Assembly: GCF_040958095.1 (NCBI RefSeq)
Contig: NC_091193.1
Span: forward strand, 18,792,563-18,856,562
Direction of reading: 5' to 3'
DNA from: Procambarus clarkii
Taxonomy: Eukaryota; Arthropoda; Malacostraca; Decapoda; Cambaridae
Length of the DNA stretch: 64,000 nucleotides
The notes under the pieces were generated by a model. The model ran no database searches, had not been told where the DNA came from, and saw only the letters and a list, made by a program, of their open reading frames with translations. A program made the position numbers and the translations under genes. This document shows, one piece after another, positions 10,566 to 22,690 of the stretch. Within the stretch, counting starts at the first letter, position 1. Each line of letters starts with the position of its first letter.

Positions 10566-10605
10566 AACCCCCTCCCCCCCCCCCCCCCCCCAAAAAAAAA
10601 AAACA
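10566..10605. repeat. Poly(C)-poly(A) tract
   Basis: A C run of about 17 bases is followed directly by an A run of about 12. Homopolymer lengths like these are prone to sequencing error. Confidence 0.9.
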
Positions 10606-10935
10606 CGTCTCTAAACATTAATTAACACTATAGCCGTTCCCTTATGGGATAATAAGGCAGCCAGCCAAATAGCTTTCACTGCGGTTAGAAACCAACCAAT
10701 CAGGAAACCTCTGGACCAAAGCAGCAGTTGTCACTGTTGTACGGGTCGCCCTGATTTTTTTTTTTTTTGCTATTTGAAATATTAATCAATTTGACAGTCA
10801 TTTTAACCTAAATAAGGGCTATTATTTAGCTCTATTACAGGTTCACATTCAGAATTTTTCTGTATATTTCGTCAAGTTATATGAATTATCTCTTATTTCC
10901 AAAGGAAATCTTGGTGGAACTATTTTCTTTGTTTC
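10606..10935. other. Non-coding, no feature recognised
   Basis: A T12 run at about 10756 is the only notable item. Confidence 0.4.
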
Positions 10936-10937
10936 GA

Positions 10938-11085
10938 CCTGCCCATCATTTGGGGGCCAGGCTTGACGCCCGTGCCCTGGGGGCCAGGCTTGACGCCCGT
11001 GACCTGGAAGTCCAGACTTGACGCCCGTGCCCTGGGGGCCAGGCTCGACGCCCGCGATCTGGGGGCCCCTTCCTGGACGCCCGTA
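10938..11085. repeat. 27-bp GC-rich minisatellite, about 5 units
   Basis: Diverged units of the form GGGGGCCAGGCTTGACGCCC plus GTGCCCT are repeated. The divergence suggests an older array than those at 8553 and 18525. Confidence 0.85.
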
Positions 11086-11789
11086 TGACCTGGTTCCTTA
11101 TTGAACATCCTCACCTTCAGAGGATGCTGCCACCCATGTGTGTCATAGTCGCTCTTCCAGCTTGTAAGTGCATCATTCCACACCACTTTCGTATCACGAG
11201 TGGCTGCCTCTATCGCTGATCTCCAGTCCTATTGTCAGGAAGAGCAGCGGGCGAAGGTCGAGAACAAAAAAAAAGACAATACAATGCTGATGCAGCCTTA
11301 CGGGAGCGGGGGCAAGGTCCAAGAAGCCAACGCTGACGTAGTCTGGAAATCTAACGAGGCTGAAGCATCATTCTCACGCACCTTTTAAGGGGGAGTAAAC
11401 ACGCTGACAGGATACCCAAAGCAGCGCATCCAATCATATTGTAACCCCTTGGCAACCAGAGGCACGTCAAGCATCACAATGTCTGCGATGCGCCCCAACG
11501 AATTCTCCAGGAGCTCCGCGCCTCATTAAGCGTATAGAAAGCGACAGAAAAACTGTTTGGGATTAATATCTTGAGGTGATGAGAGACGCGTGTCCAGACG
11601 AGACGTCCAGACGAGGGAGATGGGATGCTGCTCGCGGAAGCTGGTTTATATTCGCGCTAGGAGGAGACTCCGAATGCATGATAGAACTGATGAGTTGGCC
11701 AAAACATTTGCTCATAGAGAGGGATTCGATTACCATCTTGGACTGCCTATGAGCAGCCTGAAGGCAGTAATATTCCGGGATATTCCGGG
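11086..11789. other. Non-coding; one short open frame without identity
   Basis: 11200-11388 is open for 62 codons on the plus strand but has no recognisable domain. It sits between repeats, so I do not call it a gene. ATATTCCGGG is duplicated at 11770-11790. Confidence 0.35.
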
Positions 11790-11912
11790 AATATTACTGA
11801 CGGGGGAAGGAATGGTGCCCAACCACTTGGACGGTCGGGGAATTGAACGTCGACCTGCATGAAAGCGAGACCGTCGCTCTACCGTCCAGCTCCACCCAAG
11901 TGGCTGGCTACT
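11790..11912 (-). mobile_element. Dispersed repeat C (tRNA-like SINE)
   Basis: The minus strand carries CTTGGGTGGAGCTGGACGGT, then GAGCGACGGTCTCGC and a GGTCGACGTTCAATTCCCCG box B-like element. The same order occurs at 35995-36090, and part of it at 1339-1411 and 28000-28110. Confidence 0.6.
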
Positions 11913-12275
11913 GGCTTCGGAGAAACATTGGTTAGTAACTGTTGAGCTTGAATACACCACGGCATCACAGGACTCCACCAGAGGCGAGGCGGGAAGGCTC
12001 CCACCACCTCCGTCCCACTCCCAATATATACAATATAAGGATTAAATGAGTGTTCGTTATGAGGTATATGCAAGATGCTGCAGCTTAATTTGCTGTAGAA
12101 AATCGTAATGGTGGGATCACTCATAGTCTGGACGCTGCAGGTGTGTGTGAAACGCTTTCCAGCTCACAAATTTAGGTGGATCACAGATCATTAACCTCTA
12201 ATTTGGGATGACTGTCCAGGTTCTCATCTTAATGTATTGGGTCCAAGACCACACGTCTAGGCAGAGTTGGCCGTA
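11913..12275. other. Non-coding, no feature recognised
   Basis: No coding or RNA features are visible. Confidence 0.4.
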
Positions 12276-12277
12276 TA

Positions 12278-12428
12278 CCTTGAGGTTACCTTGAGGTGCT
12301 TCCGGGGCTTAGCGTCCCCGCGGCCCGGTCGTCGACCAGGCCTCCTGGTTGCTGGACTGATCAACCAGGCTGTTAGACGCGGCTGCTCGCAGCCTGACGT
12401 ATGAGTCACAGCCTGGTTGATCAGGTAT
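12278..12428 (+). repeat. Dispersed repeat B, longer copy
   Basis: It starts TTGAGGTTACCTTGAGGTGC like 8240 and continues through CCAGGCCTCCTGGTTGCTGG to GCCTGGTTGATCAGG. The CTGATCAACCAGGCTG and CAGCCTGGTTGATCAG pieces (12356-12372 and 12410-12424) are inverted repeats of each other, so the terminal part can fold into a hairpin. Confidence 0.7.
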
Positions 12429-12820
12429 GGTAACAGAAAAAACTTGAATGCTCGTCAAGACAGAAGAGAAGTGGATGGTCTGTGTTGTGTCTACAACATT
12501 CTTGAGATGTACACCTTCCTCTCTACTGAACCTCTTCTTCCCCTCCCACACCCCCTCTATCTGCCTTCCCTTCCCTTCCCTTGCCCCCGCACGTGCCTAC
12601 AGCTTCCTGCCTCGAGCACGTCACAACTTAACAAGAGGTTGCACAATTCACTACTAAATAATTCCTTTGCAGAAACACAGCAAACTTCGCCTATCACATT
12701 GTCCGTGTTATGCAAATTTATGTAAATTAATTTGGCAGCAGTTTGGGAGCCCAAACATGTCCTCACTTCAACATTTCAAACATTTTGTGCATACCTGGCT
12801 CCTGACGCACAATGGTATTC

Positions 12821-12822
<2 letters not shown>
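12429..12822. other. Non-coding, pyrimidine-rich in part
   Basis: A CT-rich strand bias at 12530-12595 keeps short frames open. No homology was recognised. Confidence 0.4.
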
Positions 12823-12881
<59 letters not shown>

Positions 12882-12885
12882 TTAT
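12823..12885. repeat. (TA)n microsatellite
   Basis: A nearly pure TA tract of about 50 bp grades into TTTATA repeats. Confidence 0.95.
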
Positions 12886-12894
12886 AATAATGAG

Positions 12895-13160
12895 GAAAAA
12901 TCTGTAGGAGCCCTGAGGAGGATTCGAATCTGCTCACTTGGTATTCCCGAGCCAGCGCCCTGGAACACCATACCATGACATGAGGTCAAAGCAAAACAAC
13001 CTGGGATTCCACTGAATCCACTAGAATTTATGAATCCTATTATTCAGTGGAATCCCAGGTGGCGCTGCTTTGACCTCATGTCGTGGTGTGGTGGTGCAGG
13101 GCGCTAGAGCTAGATTGGAACTACCAAGTAGAGCAGGTTCGAATCTTCCTGATTTTCTCA
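12895..13160. mobile_element. Inverted pair of tRNA-like SINEs
   Basis: 12895-12985 on the minus strand and 13075-13155 on the plus strand both carry a box B-like motif (GATTCGAATCC and GGTTCGAATC) with related flanks. Between them, CCTGGGATTCCACTGAAT (13000-13017) is exactly mirrored at 13042-13059. An outer CATGAGGTCAAAGCA stretch is mirrored by TGCTTTGACCTCATG. Confidence 0.65.
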
Positions 13161-13169
13161 TTGATACGT

Positions 13170-13690
13170 GGGGGCGAGTCTACTCTGAAGCACCATACTG
13201 GGCGAGTCTACTCTGAAGCACCGTACTGGGCGAGTCTACCCTGAAGCACCATACTGGGCGAGTCTACCCTGAAGCACCATACTGGGCGAGTCTACCCTGA
13301 AGCACCATACTGGGCGAGTCTACCCTGAAGCACCATACTGGGCGAGTCTACCCTGAAGCACCATACTGGGCGAGTCTACTCTGAAGCACCATACTGGGCG
13401 AGTCTACTCTGAAGCACCGTACTGGGCGAGTCTACCCTGAAGCACCGTACTGGGCGAGTCTACTCTGAAGCACCATACTGGGCGAGTCTACTCTGAAGCA
13501 CCATACTGGGCGAGTCTACTCTGAAGCACCATACTGGGCGAGTCTACCCTGAAGCACCATACTGGGCGAGTCTACCCTGAAGCACCATACTGGGCGAGTC
13601 TACCCTGAAGCACCATACTGGGCGAGTCTACCCTGAAGCACCATACTGGGCGAGTCTACCCTGAAGCACCATACTGGGCGAGTCTACCTC
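13170..13690. repeat. 28-bp minisatellite, about 18 units
   Basis: The unit GGGCGAGTCTACCCTGAAGC plus ACCATACT has two common variants (CTACTCTG versus CTACCCTG, ACCATA versus ACCGTA). The variants occur in blocks, which indicates unit-level duplication. Confidence 0.97.
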
Positions 13691-14729
13691 CTCAAACTAC
13701 TGAATTGCTCGTGACATTCTTTGGAAATTGACGAGGTAATTAGTTAATAGTTCTCGGGAATTCATGGAAGCTAGAACTGTTCCAACAGGTGCAGGACTGG
13801 GCGATGAATTGCGCGGGCTTTCCCCGCGCAGTCTCCAGAGACTCGAAGCACTTACGCAGAGTCGTTGACCTTTTAGCACTTGTTAAGGGTCGGTGTGAGC
13901 TGTGAATAATGGTCAACGTCAACGGGTCATTATGGCCTATAATGGCCAACGACGGGATGACCTATATGACGGCCGAGGCATGGAGTGGCCCCTCGCCTCG
14001 TCGTCAAAGGCACAGCCAGAGAAACAGTGACAACTCACCGCCGTTCACGGAGGCTGAGGGGGCTTTTGAACATTGCTATTCCCCCCTTGCGAAGTTGCTT
14101 TAAACGGTGATGTTGGTCAGGGGAGAGTGCGTGAGGTCCGGCAGGTGCGAGTGCCGGACGGGACTATGCACTTTTGGCACCCCGTCAACATCCCCCAGCA
14201 CCACCTTTCTGGACTTGTTTTGTCGATGTTGTTCGATGACTCAGTAGTACAGGCTGCCGGAACCTCTCTTCAAACATCACAAACTTCTTGTTATTCATCT
14301 ATTTCACCTGGAAGAAACCAGTTAAATAAGTTGAGTTTATCTGAGTAAGTAAATTAAAAAAGTCAGGAATCACAACTTGAGGTCGGAGAGTAGGGTACTT
14401 AAGCTCTGGCTGGGATAGAGAGTTTCAGGGCAAAGTTTAGCGTTCAACACGGGAAGTGGGGCGCCTGCTTGCTCGAAGTCTCTCTCTCTCTCTCCTGGAC
14501 GCCCCTACGTCGCCACCTCTGACTACACCTGTGACTACACCTGTGACTTGCTTCAATGGTTAGAAAGGCTTACGTGTGTGTGTGTGTGTGTGTACACACC
14601 TAGAAGTGCACGTTTAGATGTGTTAGCACGATCACGCACCAGCTGCTCATCTCGCCTTCCGAGTCGTTTATTTTATTTTTAATTCAATGACAGTGTCCAC
14701 ATTTTCCTCGTCAAATTTAAATGAAATAC
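13691..14729. other. Non-coding, no gene seen
   Basis: It holds short (CT)n at about 14480 and (GT)n at 14573-14593. Open frames are short and unrelated to known families. Confidence 0.4.
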
Positions 14730-14805
14730 GACAGACGACCTGATGCTGGACCACGACGGAGCGAAACGTCGTCGTTACTTCATCTTGTGCTGTGTGGTTT
14801 GGTCA
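14730..14805 (+). repeat. Solo half-unit of the 3032-3175 palindrome
   Basis: GACGGAGCGAAACGTCGTCG followed by TTCATCTTGTGCTGTGTGGTTTGGTCA matches one arm of the palindrome at 3112-3175 with scattered differences. This shows that the arm exists as an independent dispersed repeat. Confidence 0.6.
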
Positions 14806-14999
14806 TCACGTAAATTTAAGGTTTTGTGTTGAGTTAACTTCAATCAACTTCTTCGTCTAACTAATTCGATTTCCCAAGAATTCTTTAACAATGAAGTTCA
14901 ATCTGCCATTTCTGTGTCTCCTCTGTGACTCCTCTGTGTCTCTAGATCATATCTGTTTCTCCTCGTTCTGTGGTTCCTACACCTTTGAATATTACTGGC

Positions 15000-15570
15000 T
15001 TGTCTTATTTTTCCATGACCCTCGCAATCTTATTCGTCGTTATTGTAGTCTTCAGAGCCTCTCGGCTCACCATTGAACATAGTTTCACATACTTGAACCT
15101 TTTCTAGTCTTGTGTGGGTTTTATTTTCGTGTCAGTGTTCCATGCTGGGGCTGCATACTCGGCAGTAGGTCTCACGGGTTTTACATAGGGGCCCCCGGAA
15201 AGCTAATTTGTTAACAAATTTCGACAGCTACCCCAGACGTTTTTGGTTTGATCAACACCACTGATGTTGCTCTATTAGTCTAGGATTCCAACATTAAATT
15301 TGGAGGTATGTCTGTTTATCTTCATTTTATACAGGTGTTCGTGGCCATTGTATACACTCCCATTGCAATGGTGACAACTTTGCACGGTAGCACCTTTGTG
15401 TTGTGAGTCTTCTCGTTATTTTTTCACCTGCTGCAATCACTGATATTAAAAGAGCTATTTCCTCTGTCAGGTCATTGACGGCCTTAGCACTGAACCTTGT
15501 GGTACTCTAGTCGTCAGCTTTCTCCACTCCGACATCTCTCCCTTCACATAGACTTCTTTACTCCCTTGCC
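15000..15570 (-). mobile_element. Decayed CR1-like LINE (RT remnant)
   Basis: Minus-strand pieces correspond in order to the RT region of intact copies here. CATGCTGGGGCTGCATACTC at 15140-15160 is the reverse of the EYAAPAWS-coding segment, and ACTGAACCTTGTGGTACTC near 15489 is the reverse of the PQGS region. Stops and frameshifts interrupt it throughout. Confidence 0.6.
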
Positions 15571-15800
15571 TAATGGAAGGAAGCAAAGGGTCTGATGGGA
15601 CGGTAAAGGGTCTATCTACTTTCCCTCACTTTTATCTCCCTTTTCACTGGAAATTCTTTATTACCTTCTTGAAATCTTACTTCTTCAGGCACTTTAACAC
15701 GCCACTGCATTTATTAACCTACTTCTCTAACTGGAATAGGAACCTCTTGTGTGTCAAAGTACTAAATTCCCAACAATCGAGGAATGTGAATTCTGCCCAT

Positions 15801-15801
15801 G

Positions 15802-15845
<44 letters not shown>
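15801..15845. repeat. (CT)n microsatellite
   Basis: A pure CT tract of about 45 bp. Confidence 0.95.
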
Positions 15846-15848
<3 letters not shown>

Positions 15849-16244
15849 TGATATCTGTCACCTTGTAGAACTGAAATAAACATGTGAAGCTGAATTTTCC
15901 TTCATTGAATCTGTGCTGGTAGCTTAGAACAAAAACAATTAGCTAATGTAAATATTCTCTGACTTGGTTGGGACGAGTCTGCCTAGTAACTTGGTACTGG
16001 TACTTGGTACTTCATTGGCACCACATTAGCCAAGTTCTACAAGTCTGGAGGCTGTCCCCTCTTCCAGAAAAGAGTTCAGTTCTATAGCAATGGGTCAAGA
16101 CAGTGCTTGCGCTGTCTCTTTTGATAACCAAGGGGATATCTTGCATGGACTGACGGCTTTCGTGACATGATGTGAGTGAGACGGACATGGCGAGTGTGAT
16201 ATAACCGTGATAAATGTAAGATGGACCCCATTTGCTCGTCGAGA

Positions 16245-16320
16245 CTACGGGCTCACCATAGCCCGTGCTACTTGGAACTTCTTGTTCCAGGTAGCGAATC
16301 TTTAACAACAACAATTGTCG
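16245..16320 (-). repeat. Single inverted unit of the 56-bp repeat family
   Basis: GGGCTCACCATAGCCCGTGC is the reverse complement of the 56-bp unit core. It continues into TACTTGGAACTTCTTGTTCC and AACAACAACAA, matching the left flank of the 8553 array in reverse. It shows the dispersed, unamplified form of the repeat. Confidence 0.75.
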
Positions 16321-17108
16321 AGACGCCAGGATATCGGTGGAAGTTGGCTACACAGAATCGTAAGGAAAATGCCGTACCTTGCAGGAGTGGAGAGTAAGTA
16401 GACCGTATTAAAACAAGAGGCTGTTGAAGCCATTCCCGTTGACATGGTTAACGAATACGACACAGACGTTGAACATCAAGAGATGTTAAGGAGGTAGGTA
16501 ACGGGCCAATCACTACATCAACCACCCCCACCACACATCATCTCTTCAAATATCTTAAGTTTATTTTGTTTATAATGGGCCACATTACCCATTGTATGGG
16601 TAATGTGGCAGGAAGGATGAAGGTACGCATAATGGGATTCAGGTGACCATTATCACCCATCCCGTGGGCGGTGGTGGACCCCCTACACCCATCCCGTGGG
16701 CGGTGGGGGGTGGGTAGGGGAAGTTAGAGAGACACATAATGGGCTCAGGAACTGAAGTCCAAAATTCAGTTAGCTAAGCAAGTAAGTCTTGTGAAGTTAG
16801 TTACACAATTTAATGTATATATATGTATCAACAGTCTTTTTTATACCGGGTGGCATTATGTGGTTCAAGAAGTGGCCCACAACAGTCTGTAGGTTGCACA
16901 GTTGACATCTAAGGTGAGACGGTCCCCGTCATTGACGCCTGAATGACGGGAACCGTCTCGGAGCACTCACAATGTGTCGTCTCAGAGTACTCACAATGTA
17001 TATACTCTCTGGAGAGAAGAGTATACAGAGGTATCCCATAGTATATACATGGTAGATACTCTGAAAGTCGGTTCTCAGATACGATCGCTAAAATAACTCG
17101 CCGGAGTG

Positions 17109-17110
<2 letters not shown>
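16321..17110. other. Non-coding with small local repeats
   Basis: ACCCATCCCGTGGGCGGTGG occurs twice at 16655-16705. GTGCTCCGAGACGG-like segments are repeated around 16915-17000. No gene is seen. Confidence 0.45.

Positions 17111-17201
<91 letters not shown>
17111..17201. repeat. (AT)n microsatellite
   Basis: A pure AT tract of about 90 bp. Confidence 0.97.
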
Positions 17202-17204
<3 letters not shown>

Positions 17205-18034
17205 GGCAAGGCAGGATAGAGCCAGTGAAGAGCGGAGGTGCTATAGAGACACAGACAGACCACACTACGAGCATCAGAGGCCCACCAGAGGCTCTTCACC
17301 CACACCCCTCTCACCAAATATAAGAAATATTGCCCGAACAAATGTGGATATTTTCAAGAAACAAGTGTGGAGAAATTCCCGTAGGATGTTCCGGATCATT
17401 CGGGTTGTAGTGGATAGCTGAGCTTGCGGACCGCAATGAGCACCATCTTGACCCAATCAAATTACTCCCCCCCCCCTTCTACGAGCTGTTAGCGCCAGCT
17501 GAACAACCCAGCACCTAAAAGCCAATTAAAGACTTACTGGTTTGAAGCGACTCGTTCCAGGAGTATCCCCTTCGGTTCAAGGGGCCCATGACATCACGAG
17601 AGAGGAGGGGCCATGGGTTGGTGGGTGGGGGGGGATGCTGGCTGTCGCAGCTTAATGGGGGTGTGGGGAGGGGTAGGTCATGAGGGGGGGAGGGGTAGGT
17701 TAGGGGAGAGAGAGTGTGTGTAGTGGCTGCAGTGGGGGTCAAGGGTGGGGGGTGTGGGGCCGTCCAGGGCCGCCACACCCCCCACTACAAACAGGATAAA
17801 AGTGAAAATAGACGGACAAAAATACTCGTCAAATACTCACATAAAAAAAACGGGAAGAAAACACCAGGTGTGTGTATGTGTGTGTGTCGTCATGTGTATG
17901 TATACCACCAGATGTATCACCAGGTGTATGTATACCACAAGGTGTATACCAAACAACAGACATGTTTAACACCCAACTCTGTTGGATATTAACATACAGC
18001 TAAAAGAGATCAGGGCAAATGGGAGGGGGGGGGA
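17202..18034. other. Non-coding, G-rich in part
   Basis: 17590-17770 is strongly G-rich on the plus strand with many GGGG runs, so G-quadruplex potential is plausible. A short array of GTGTATGTATACCAC-like units lies at 17870-17950. No gene is seen. Confidence 0.4.
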
Positions 18035-18095
18035 CCTATGACAAGCCACCGGCTTCCTGTCTTCATCAAGGCCATTAGTGGCCCTCAGGTAAAGG
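18035..18095 (+). repeat. Short sequence shared with the candidate exon at 33414-33576
   Basis: GCCACCGGCTTCCTGTCTTC and the following 25 bases match the minus strand of about 33500-33560 with scattered changes. Either both are copies of one dispersed repeat, or this is a processed or duplicated exon fragment. Confidence 0.5.
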
Positions 18096-18177
18096 TAAAC
18101 TCAGGTATAGTCCAGAATTTCACGCTCGTTACGACATGTTTATGTAAAGTGGAACGGTTTACAAATAATAAAACCTA

Positions 18178-18181
<4 letters not shown>

Positions 18182-18250
<69 letters not shown>
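18182..18250. repeat. (TA)n microsatellite
   Basis: A pure TA tract of about 69 bp. Confidence 0.97.
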
Positions 18251-18252
<2 letters not shown>

Positions 18253-18519
18253 GAGGGCCTATTGCTCAGTAAGGAAGGTTTGGGTAAACTGTTGCGCTTT
18301 ATGTAAACAGTTTACGTAATCTGGTGTTAAAGAGGACGGCGGCGCACTTGTATTGTGTGCGAGGGTGAGACCACGTATACTCCGTGTATGTTACTGGCGG
18401 GTATTACTGGGTGAGTGTGTGGTTGTATGAGTGTGTATAGTATGAGAGAGGTTGTTGTATGAGTGTGCATATTTCAGAGATTGTGGCCGGGGTATAATAA
18501 ACTAGATGAGATGATTGAT

Positions 18520-19175
18520 ATACCCGTCTGTCAAAGTGGTTGCTATACCCCGTCTGTCGAAGTGGCTGCTATACCTCGTCTGTCGAAGTGGTTGCTATAC
18601 CCCGTCTGTCGAAGTGGTTGCTATACCTCGTCTGTCGAAGTGGTTGCTATACCCCGTCTATCGAAGTGGTTGCTATACCCCGTCTGTCGAAGTGGTTGCT
18701 ATACCCCGTCTGTCGAAGTGGTTGCTATACCCCGTCTGTCGAAGTGGTTGCTATACCCCGTCTGTCGAAGTGGTTGCTATACCCCGTCTGTCGAAGTGGT
18801 TGCTATACCCCGTCTGTCGAAGTGGTTGCTATACCCCGTCTGTCGAAGTGGTTGCTATACCCCGTCTGTCGAAGTGGTTGCTATACCCCGTCTGTCGAAG
18901 TGGTTGCTATACCCCGTCTGTCGAAGTGGTTGCTATACCCCCGTCTGTCGAAGTGGTTGCTATACCCCGTCTGTCGAAGTGGTTGCTATACCCCGTCTGT
19001 CGAAGTGGTTGCTATACCCGTCTGTCGAAGTGGCTGCTATACCCCGTCTGTCGAAGTGGTTGCTATACCCGTCTGTCGAAGTGGCTGATATACCCGTCTG
19101 TCGAAGTGGTTGCTATACCCGTCTGTCGAAGTGGCTGATATACCCGTCTGTCGAAGTGGCTGCTATACCCGTCTT
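18520..19175. repeat. 26-bp minisatellite, about 25 units
   Basis: The unit ATACCCCGTCTGTCGAAGTG plus GTTGCT is nearly invariant in the centre. Toward the 3' side it changes to a 25-bp version with one C fewer and GGCTGATA variants. Frames of up to 260 codons exist only because the unit lacks stops. Confidence 0.97.
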
Positions 19176-19299
19176 CCCCCGTCCCAGCACCCTCACCCCC
19201 CTCACACATTACACCCCTTATACATCTCTTCTCTCCCCCTTGTAACCCATGCCCCCCTGATACTTTGGGGGACAAGGACAGCACCTACTGGTGGGGCTG

Positions 19300-19420
19300 G
19301 ACCCCACGCCCCTGCTGGACCCCCACGCCTCTGCTGGACCCCCACGCCCCCGCTGGACCCCCACGCCCCCGCTGGACCCCCACGCCCCCGCTGGACCCCC
19401 ACGTGCCCCAGCACCCCTGC
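19300..19420. repeat. 18-bp C-rich minisatellite, about 6 units
   Basis: The unit GCTGGACCCCCACGCCCC is tandem with single-base changes. Confidence 0.93.
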
Positions 19421-19539
19421 GCCCCGCCCCTCCATAAACCTACACGAGTCTGTGCTATAGAATAGAAGATGGCCTTCACCCTCCTATTGTAGCACAGTTG
19501 ATAGACTTTCTATGCATTAATTCTGAGTTTAAGTAAGTT

Positions 19540-20700
19540 CTGTACTTACCTAGTTGTGTTTGCGGTCGTGGGGTGGGGGCGGGGGTGAGCTGCGGCTCTT
19601 TGGTCCCGCCTCTCGACTGTCAATTTACTGGTGTAAATGGTTCCTGGGCTTCTCGAGCTCTATTATATCTACATTTGAAACTGTGTATGGAGTCAGCCTC
19701 CACCACATCACTTCCTAGTGCATTTCATTTATTAACTACTCTGACGCTGAAAAAGTTCTTTCTGATGTTTCTATGGCTCATTTGGGTACTCGGCTTCCAT
19801 CTGTGTTCTTTTGTTCGCATACCACCCGTGTTAAATAATCCGTCCTGGTCTACTCTGTCAATTCCCCTGAGAATTTTGTATGTGATGATCATGTCTCCCC
19901 GGGCTCTCTTGTTTTCCAGCGACGTGAGGTGCATTTCACGCAGCCTATCCTCGTGACTCGTACCTCTTAGTTCTGGGACTAGCCTAGGGGCATACCTCTG
20001 AACTTTCCCCAGCTTCGTCTTGTGCTTGACAGCGTACGGGATCCATGCTGGGGCCGCATACTCCAGGATTGGTATTGTATACGTGGTTATCTTGAGATCT
20101 TGAGATGATTTTTGACGGGGCTTTTGAGATGACGGGGCTTTTTTTTAGTGTCCCCGCGGCCCGGTCCCCGCGGCCCGGTCCCGCGGCCCGGTCCTCGACC
20201 AGACCTCCACCCCCAGGAAGCAGCCCGTGACCAGCTGACTAACACCCAGGTACCTATTTTACTGCTAGGTAACAGGGGCATAGGGTGAAAGAAATTCTGT
20301 CCATTGTTTCTCGCCGGCGCCTGGGATCGAACCCAGGACCACAGGATCACAAGTCCCGCGTGCTGTCCGCTCGGCCGACCGGCTCCCTTGTATACAAGGT
20401 TCTGAATGATTCCTTACACAGGTTTTTGAAGGCAGTTCTGATGTTAGCCAGCCTCGCATACGCCGCCGATGTTATTCTTTTTTTTTTATGTGGGCTTCAG
20501 GAGACAGGTTTGGTGTGATATCAACTCCTAGATCTTGCTCTCTGTCTGTTTCATTAAGGCCTTCATCTCCCATTTGGTATCCAATGTCTGACCTTCTGTT
20601 CCCCCGCCTAATGTCATTCCATTACATTTACTTGGGTTGAACTTTAGTAGCCATTTGTTGGACCATCCCTTCAGTTTGTTTAGGTCATCTTGTAGCCTCA
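19540..20700 (-). mobile_element. CR1-like LINE, minus strand, decayed and split by a SINE
   Basis: The 3' untranslated end, recognisable by the TTTGGTCCCGCCTCTCGACTG signature, is at about 19550-19640. The coding tail (minus 19725-19934) reads KILRGIDRVDQDGLFNTGG. The RT part resumes at 20395-20700 upstream of a SINE inserted at 20087-20393. Frameshifts show that it is inactive. Confidence 0.8.
20087..20393 (-). mobile_element. tRNA-derived SINE nested in a LINE
   Basis: Its minus strand begins with a tRNA-like head (GGTCGGCCGAGCGGACAGCA, box B GGTTCGATCCCAGG) and runs through the body shared with 7867 and 9429. GTCCCCGCGGCCCGGTC-type sequence is locally triplicated at 20150-20195. The LINE sequence continues on both sides. 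Confidence 0.8.
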
Positions 20701-22250
<1,550 letters not shown>

Positions 22251-22358
22251 GCTCAGGAATCTGTACACCAGTTGATTGACGGTTGAGAGGCGGGACCAAA
22301 GAGCCAGAGCTCAACCCCCGCAAGCACAATTAGGTGAGTACAATTAGGTGAGTACATC
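22251..22358 (+). mobile_element. 3' UTR of the LINE at 20946
   Basis: It carries the family signature GGCGGGACCAAAGAGCCAGA and CAACCCCCGCAAGCACAATT, ending in a duplicated AATTAGGTGAGTAC. This is the segment reused in the tandem 3' ends that follow. Confidence 0.85.
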
Positions 22359-22439
22359 CCTAGGATGCAGCCTGTAGCAGCTGTCAAACTCCCAGATAGC
22401 TATTTAATGCTAGGTGAACAAGTACTTGACAGCTTGTGT

Positions 22440-22690
22440 ATGTATGTGTGTACTCGCCTAATTGTACTCGCCTAATTGTGCTTGCGGGGGTTGAGCTTTG
22501 GCTCTTTGGTCCCGCCTCTCAACTGTCACTCAACTGGTGACACACACACACACATACAAGTATGTGTGTGTGTGTGTGTACTCACCTAGTTGTGTTTGCG
22601 GGGGTTGAGCTCTGGCTCTTTGGTCCCGCCTCTCAACTGTCACTCAACTGGTGACACACACACACACACACAAGTATGTGTGTGTGTACT
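22440..22690 (-). mobile_element. Tandem LINE 3'-end fragments separated by (CA)n
   Basis: Two units of the reverse-oriented LINE tail (TTGAGCTCTGGCTCTTTGGT and neighbours) lie at about 22450-22540 and 22578-22655. Each is preceded or followed by short CA/GT runs. A third copy, at 22690, belongs to the LINE on the minus strand. Confidence 0.8.

Noticed and set aside
13170..13690. Possible CRISPR-like array
   Set aside because: Units are head-to-tail without unique spacers, in an animal genome. It is a minisatellite.
18463..19245. 260-codon plus-strand frame
   Set aside because: It is a translation of the 26-bp minisatellite and is open in all three frames.
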